The position numbers were made by a program, and so were the translations under genes. From Anoplolepis gracilipes (taxonomy: Eukaryota; Arthropoda; Insecta; Hymenoptera; Formicidae), in contig NC_132972.1 in NCBI RefSeq assembly GCF_047496725.1, positions 7,494,001 to 7,558,000 on the forward strand: 64,000 nt of DNA, written 5' to 3'. The notes beneath the pieces were generated by a model. It did no database searches, was not told the origin of the DNA, and worked only from the letters and a program-made list of their open reading frames with translations. Below are positions 58,302-64,000 of this stretch, piece by piece (the stretch's first letter is position 1; the number at the start of each line of letters is the position of its first letter).

Positions 58302-58345
58302 TATAAAAGAAGGCAGAATGCCAGGGAACTAGCACAGTACGCGAG
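58302..58345 (+). promoter_or_regulatory. Candidate TATA promoter 1
   Basis: TATAAAAG at 58302-58309, with an arthropod-type CAGT initiator at 58335-58338 at about the expected spacing. It lies at the left edge of a moderate-GC block of about 450 bp. Confidence 0.4.
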
Positions 58346-58527
58346 TTCCTGTGCAGACTTTAACAGAAAGTTTGTATTACGTTGAATCTGCGTGTCGGAA
58401 ACCAAGGAGAGCACGTCTCTTGGTTTACACTTTGTACTTTGAAGGATCCGGTCTTCTGAGGACATACTTCTCGTAAATATAAGCGCGATTGGTGACGTTG
58501 GTGGAGAGGAAGGGCGTCGCAGAAAAT

Positions 58528-58617
58528 TATAAAAGAGCGAACGTTCGTCGAGAGTGGGGCAGTCACTTCCAAGTGTGCACCTGGGGCACCACGATCGGGG
58601 TACGCTCACATAATCAA
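58528..58617 (+). promoter_or_regulatory. Candidate TATA promoter 2 and non-coding first exon
   Basis: TATAAAAG at 58528-58535 is followed 33 bp downstream by GCAGTCA (58559-58565), an initiator-like start. A 57-bp stretch then ends at the donor TCAA|GTAAAG (58618). With no start codon in good context, it would be a 5' untranslated exon, most simply of the CRAL-TRIO gene whose 5' acceptor candidate is at 61552. This is inference from signals and spacing. Confidence 0.4.
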
Positions 58618-58619
58618 GT

Positions 58620-61406
58620 AAAGTATCTTTTTAGAATAGTGCTTGTGGGATATAGCTCTTCTTCGGGTTCTCGTGGCCAAGATATAGGCAGATTGAGTAA
58701 GCGTGAAAGCGGAATTAAAAAATTAGTGATTTATACGCTCTCTTATATAATAAATGTAATATAATCTTTCATATAATTTAAAATAATTTAATTTTTTATT
58801 CCTAGACAGTATTTACATGCTTTTATATTTTATATTCAGTACTTTACTTTTCTTATGTAAATGTAATTTTTTGTAAAGAAAATTTTTACATTTTTTTTTA
58901 TAATTTATATATTTTTTTACAAATACAAGATATGTTCAACTAAATTAAAAGATTATACCAATTTTTATATTTTTTGATACATTTTCAATTATTTATTACA
59001 TAAGATTTTTTAAAAATTTGAGGGAAAATAGTTTAGTTGTAAAACTAGAGATGTACGTAATATGATCACAATTTTTGGGCTAATTTTTATTTAATTTTGC
59101 CTTTTAATAAAATTTCAATATCATAAATATTAATTTTATATAAATACGATATTCTAGATCTAAGATTTTAAAAAATTCAAATTTAAATTGATTCAAGATT
59201 CTATAATCGAAGAAAAATACACAATACTTTTACAATATCTTAAGAATATTAGTTATTTTTTAAATAATATTTTAATTTCACATTTTTATGTTGACATTTT
59301 ATATTGGATGCGTTGCAAATTGTGAGAATTGTAAGTACTTTTCTATAAAAGGAACTTCTTTTCTTACTTTTCTATTAATACAAAAAATAAAGATAAAGAT
59401 TTTTGACATACAAATAATATTAATTTATGTAATATTAATAATATTTATATTGAAAATTATTTAATATTGTATATTATTATTTATTTTTAAGATATCTCTT
59501 AAGAAAATATTAATATTTTATTTATTATTTAAATCTCACTTTGAAAGGATTAAAAGTCATTACAAAAATACGTCATGTTACAACGATATATTGTCTGTGA
59601 CGTCAGTTTTAAACTGTCCGATCACGCTCATCAGAATAATGTGTCCCGAATCGATAAACGTCGCGCGAATTTTAATCTTCAGGACAGTATCTCGTCCTTG
59701 ATTGTAAAGGTCGACATTATTAAAGGTCGGGAATATGGAACGCGAATTGTCATTCATGCGAATGCGCGCTCTGAAGGAAATTTACTCAGAAAAAGCGTGG
59801 GATTAGACAGGATCTTGTTCGTTATCTGTTTGACATCAACCGCAAACCAGCTGCAACAGCGTCAAAAGCGCCATGACATAATCGTTGTAATACGCGCGGG
59901 AATTCTTCGCAGATGTAACATAACGGGTTGCATGATCGTGGTATTTTAATAATAACGAGAGGTAACGCAAAACGGTTGAGTCACACCGGTGTAGAAAAAT
60001 GAAAGGATTAAGTACGTAATGTGACGTAACTTCATCGTATGAAAAAAGCTTTTATAAGCGTGATCGACGACGTCGGAGAGAGAGATAAAAGCTCGCGAGC
60101 AATAATACGATAAGTGGCACTTTCTACGCGGAAGAAGACTTATACCCTTAACCAGCTCCATCATAATCGTAGTACAGCGTCATTTGTGCAGCTCGATCGT
60201 AATTACTTTTATCCATGTAAGAGTACGTAAGAGTATGCAGACGTAACATATAATGTTTCTGCGATCCAACAGTCATTTTGTTTATTACCGACTTATCAAG
60301 ATTGATGGAGTGTTTTATAGTTAAATATCATGTATAATGTAATATTTTTGCCTAACTTTCGATTGAAATTGAATTCTTTAAACGATGACATAACGTTAAG
60401 AACATTACATATTCGATAAAATTTTTGTCGTTCAAAAAAGATCGCGATAGTTAAATTGTAACAGTGTTATACAATTTTAATTACCCTCGCTCCAGAATAC
60501 GACGTGCGATTAGCAATAATAGAGAAAGTCAATGGAAGAAAGAATAAAATTCTCTCAACAGCATACATATTCAAAAGAGAGTGAGCATTCATTGTGAAAT
60601 GATTCTCGCTACATAACAACCGGCGCGGCGTTCCAATTTCTCTCCTAAAGATGTTTCTTAGTCTTTCTTACTTCTTCACAATTGTAGAACATCATGTTGC
60701 ACAAAGTGGAAAAAAAATCGGAGTTGTGTGTACCTCTATCGCAACTGCAACCTGAGACAATGTAAAGTAGGAAAAAGTAATGCGATGATAATGACACTTC
60801 TTTCGGCAGCCGCGCGACACGACGGTTTGTTCCGGCGAACAAAGATGGGTGAACAACCTACTCGCTTATATATTGCATAATCGGAGAAAGCGATTGCGAA
60901 ACGAGCCGGTGCACACTCATACCCAAACACGTGGTACGCGAAGAAATACTTCTCTGTATCTACGATAATCGTTATGTCACGACTGACGAAAGGTTCGAGA
61001 ACTCCCGTCCGCGATCGGCCAACTGACAACGTAACCGATCCATTCCTCTTTAAAAGAAAGAGAGAAAAAGAGAAAGAGCCCATTTCTTCAAGACACCTTT
61101 GCCGTGGCTTTGAACAGAAACTGGGTCAGCCGGTCAATTAGATTACCTCTCGGTTCAAAAGAAAGAGTGAAAACGCACATTGTCAAAGTTGCATAATTAA
61201 ATAAAACTACGTGTATATTACGAAAAGATAGTAGATAAAAATAAAAATTACAATTACACATTGTTTTGTTTAAAAAGATCTCGTTTATAAATATTTAATA
61301 GATATATTTTTATAATAGTTTAAATATATACATATATTAAAAAAATAAAAATTCAATACGCTTCTGTAAATAAATGAATATTTTTGTTTTTAATAGATAG
61401 ATTTTG

Positions 61407-61449
<43 letters not shown>

Positions 61450-61552
61450 GATTTGTTCTTTTTTAAATAATTGTTATTATCTATAAAAAAATAAATAGCG
61501 ATAGAAGGTGTTTACGATAACTTTTATTGAAAACTCTTCCGGATATCTGCAG
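58620..61552 (+). other. Probable first intron or upstream region of the CRAL-TRIO gene
   Basis: AT-rich to about 59570, then moderate GC with CpG-containing patches to 61200, then AT-rich with an (AT)n tract at 61412-61442. The 124-codon frame at 59575-59949 has no family resemblance and sits in moderate-GC sequence on which several frames are open. It is not called as a gene. Confidence 0.35.
61412..61442. repeat. (AT)n microsatellite
   Basis: An uninterrupted TA run. Confidence 0.95.
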
Positions 61553-61592
61553 ATTTAAGTAGATCATCAGAAGTCTTTCAAACAAGAACAAA

Positions 61593-64000
61593 ATGGGAGC
61601 AGTTGAATGGGCAGTCGATGAGGATGAGTATGAGTGTACTCTCTCGGAGGAGACTCAAAAAATTGCCAAGGATGAGCTCAGAGAGGACAAAAACACCAGA
61701 GATCAAGCTCTCGAGCAAATGCGCAATTGGATCAAGATGAATCCGCGCATTCAAAATTGCCGTCTCGGTAAGATTGTAATCAATAATAATTGATATGACA
61801 ACTGACGTAAAAGTAGTTTTTATATCACATAAATCCAAGTGCTAAAGGCGCAATAATCTAACTGATAATATTTGATAACAATAACTAATTACTTTATAAT
61901 TAAGTATTAGAGTTATAATAATTTTGAATAATTAAAAAAAATTAAATAACTATTTTATAAATATTTGGACGAATAATAGTCATCTGATTGTTAAAAATGT
62001 GCGTTCTCGACAATAATTTGTCATTTTTTTATCAGATGCACGATTCTTGCTAAAATTCTTGCGATGTAAAAAATTCAACGTCCCGATGGCTCAAGAAGCC
62101 ACAGAAAGATACCTGTTACTTCGTCAGGTCTATCAAGATGCATTTCATAACTTGGACATCACAGAACCGAACATGGAAGAGCTACTGTCATTGGGGTGAG
62201 TATGTATGAAATTATCTTGTTACCACTAAAATTCGTTTTCGCAATCTTTTCTTTTATAGATATCTCTTTGCTACACCTGGCCGCGATGCGAAAGGCCGTC
62301 GTATAATAATTGCTAGACCAGGTACATGTTTTCTTTGACATATAAAAAAAATTGCTGAGTATTATGTGAAACCTACATAAATACATATAAAAATTTTGTC
62401 ACACACAAGTCTAATAGTAATAGTAATATATTTTGAAATCTAAAAGCAAAAGAAAAAACAAAATTGTGCAAATTTGAATAAATAATTTTCATTGACTATA
62501 ATTATTTTATTAACATGCAAAAATAGCTGGTTGTAGGAAGCGATTGATGACAAAAATTTTATATTCACTTTATTTTGTTGTAAAAGATATATAATTCTCA
62601 GCGCCTTCTTTTCCATAGCGATTATTTTATTCTAATATAATCTTGTACCCGCAATCCAAGGTGTTTTTGATCCTCACAAATACACAAACGTGGACATGTG
62701 CAAAATTCATGCTATCACTTACGAGACGCTGATGGAAGATGAGGAGAGTCAAGTACGTGGCTTCGTGCATTTTGCCGATGGTGCCGGCGTTAGTTTCCCT
62801 CATCTGACGCTTTTCACTCCTAAAGAAGCTGTACGCATCGTGAAAAATGGCGAGGTACGATGTTATGTTGTGAATAAAACTAACAATCAATAAAATAAAA
62901 CTTTTGGTTATTAAATACTAATAAATTTAAGGTAACAAAAACTCCATTTTAATTTTTTTAATTTCTAAAAAAATAATTCTTTTTTTTTTATTTCAAAATT
63001 ATAATTTTTCTCCTGAAAGAAGTTATTTCCATATTGTTATAATTTAATACATAGAAATTAATTATATACACCTGCACTATATATATATATATAAATGTCA
63101 TAGTGTGATAAATTTATTTATAAAGTTTTTAGAATAAAAGAAAAGTAAATTTTTCTTTAGACATTTATGTAATAATTCTCTCCACTAATCGTTTTAACGT
63201 TTCAATTCTTCCTCTTCTAAAACTTTTCGCAGACATTTGTTTAATCTTGTTCAGTTACGTTAATATGTGTATAGATAATATTAAATGGATGTTTTATTTT
63301 CAAATCATTATTTATCATATTAAGTCAACAAGCCTTTATGTTCCAAATTTCTGCCAAAATGTCGTTTTCATTATTGAGACATAATACAGCTGTATGTCTG
63401 AACCAAGGACGATGTCATGTAACAAAGTTTCATAATGTTTCATAATGTCCCAAAGATCGGACACTAAACCGGTTCTTCAATATCGTCTTTCTCATAAGCT
63501 TATTGAGCTATAATTCTGCTTAAAGTCCGACAAAAGAGAATTACACAGCTTATTAACATTAGACATATCGTAATTTTTGTTCATAAACCAGACAAATCAA
63601 TAAGTTACAGAAAAGAATATACATTTGCATAAAGCTTTCAAGTGTTAAAGGAAATAGATATTCTTTTTACACCAGCAAAAATGTGAGTCTCTCGTTGAAA
63701 TGATAACACAAGATAAAATAGATTTTGATCATCTATTTCTATCGCCTCTTATCTCTCGAAGTAGAAAAATCTCAGCAATAGCAAAATATATTGGATTAAC
63801 TATATAGTGATCAATTTCATATTAGACAATCTCGAAAAGAGAATTGTTCTTTTCCAATTAAAAAATATTGAGGAATAAAATAGATGATAAAATGACCATC
63901 TTTCAGCGTACTGTACCAATGAGACATAAGGAGGTCCACGGTATCAATTCGCATCCCTCGCTAAAATTCGCCTTGGACTTTGGATTATCATTGATCTCTG
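61593..64000 (+). CDS. CRAL-TRIO (Sec14-like) lipid-transfer protein, alpha-TTP/clavesin-like, 5' five exons (runs off the right end)
   Basis: Exons are 61593-61767, 62036-62195, 62260-62321, 62661-62854 and 63907-64000+, all with GT/AG borders and matching phases, giving 228 residues of an expected 300 or so. The start ATG has context acaaaATGG and follows an acceptor candidate at 61552. Residues 15-50 form an acidic helix region. Residues 59-88 (DARFLLKFLRCKKFNVPMAQ) are the CRAL-TRIO N-terminal domain. The lipid-binding domain begins near residue 105 with YLFATPGRDAKGRRIIIARP, then VFDPHKYTNVDM, GFVHFADGAGVSFPHL and RTVPMRHKEVHGINSHPSLK. Such proteins bind hydrophobic ligands (tocopherol, retinoids, phosphoinositides) in the cytosol and at membranes. 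No lesion is seen. The exact paralogue cannot be set from this part. Confidence 0.9.

Noticed and set aside
58301..58764. Overlapping frames of 70-102 codons on both strands
   Set aside because: They lie over the promoter/first-exon block, where moderate GC keeps several frames open. None resembles a known protein.
59575..59949. 124-codon plus-strand frame
   Set aside because: No domain, no splice context and unremarkable composition. It is more likely part of the upstream region of the CRAL-TRIO gene.
60736..61083. 115-codon minus-strand frame beginning with a signal-like hydrophobic stretch
   Set aside because: The stretch is the complement of an AG-rich run (gaaagagagaaaaagagaaa). No continuation or homology is seen.
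61578..61838. 86-codon minus-strand frame
   Set aside because: It is antisense to the first coding exon of the CRAL-TRIO gene.

Overview
The window looks like insect nuclear DNA, most likely from an ant or another hymenopteran. It is strongly AT-rich, has long (GT)n, (AT)n and (CT)n tracts, and carries short exons with GT/AG splice sites, many short inverted-repeat transposons and a solo LTR. No prokaryotic features, CRISPR arrays, rRNAs or tRNAs were found.

From base 1 to about 55 kb the dominant theme is one locus duplicated many times: a gene I read as torsin-like (AAA+ ATPase, TOR4A-like layout). A chain of small acidic, Ser/Pro-rich exons is followed by an exon with one membrane span, then a torsin-type ATPase segment ending in the GCK motif. 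A C-terminal end with an intact GCK lies at 3-143 and belongs to a copy starting left of the window. Inside the window are a plus-strand copy (about 2.9-9.5 kb), a minus-strand copy facing it (21.8-15.7 kb), a plus-strand series of N-terminal exons (27.5-39.6 kb) cut off after the membrane span, and scattered remnants (10.4, 41.2 and 47.5 kb; 3' flanks at 28.8, 42.5 and 54.0 kb). Every copy of the ATPase part inside the window is broken. Most N-terminal exons have lengths divisible by three and phase-2 borders, so they can multiply in tandem without shifting the frame; one 0.63-kb exon-plus-intron unit is present three times at 18.7-20.2 kb.

Other material sits in the same 55 kb. The last two exons of an RGK-family (Rad/Gem/Rem) GTPase lie on the minus strand at 12.0-13.3 kb, with a one-base frame problem. 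A decayed AMP-forming ligase (luciferin-monooxygenase/4CL-like) pseudogene lies at 24.0-24.9 kb. A broken, apparently intronless importin-5 copy lies at 43.5-44.9 kb; 149 bp of it is repeated in inverted orientation, forming a large hairpin. Transposon debris includes a solo LTR (34.6 kb), nested hAT-like elements (31.2-32.4 kb), a 736-bp inverted-repeat element (25.0 kb), a possible 9-bp-TSD element (29.3 kb) and a composite inverted-repeat family (48.3 and 49.5 kb).

From about 58 kb the sequence becomes less AT-rich and looks like an ordinary gene. Two TATA-type promoters and a probable non-coding first exon at 58.3-58.6 kb precede a well-supported plus-strand CRAL-TRIO (Sec14-like, alpha-tocopherol-transfer/clavesin-like) gene. 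Its coding exons run from 61,593 off the right end. This is the only clearly intact protein gene in the window.
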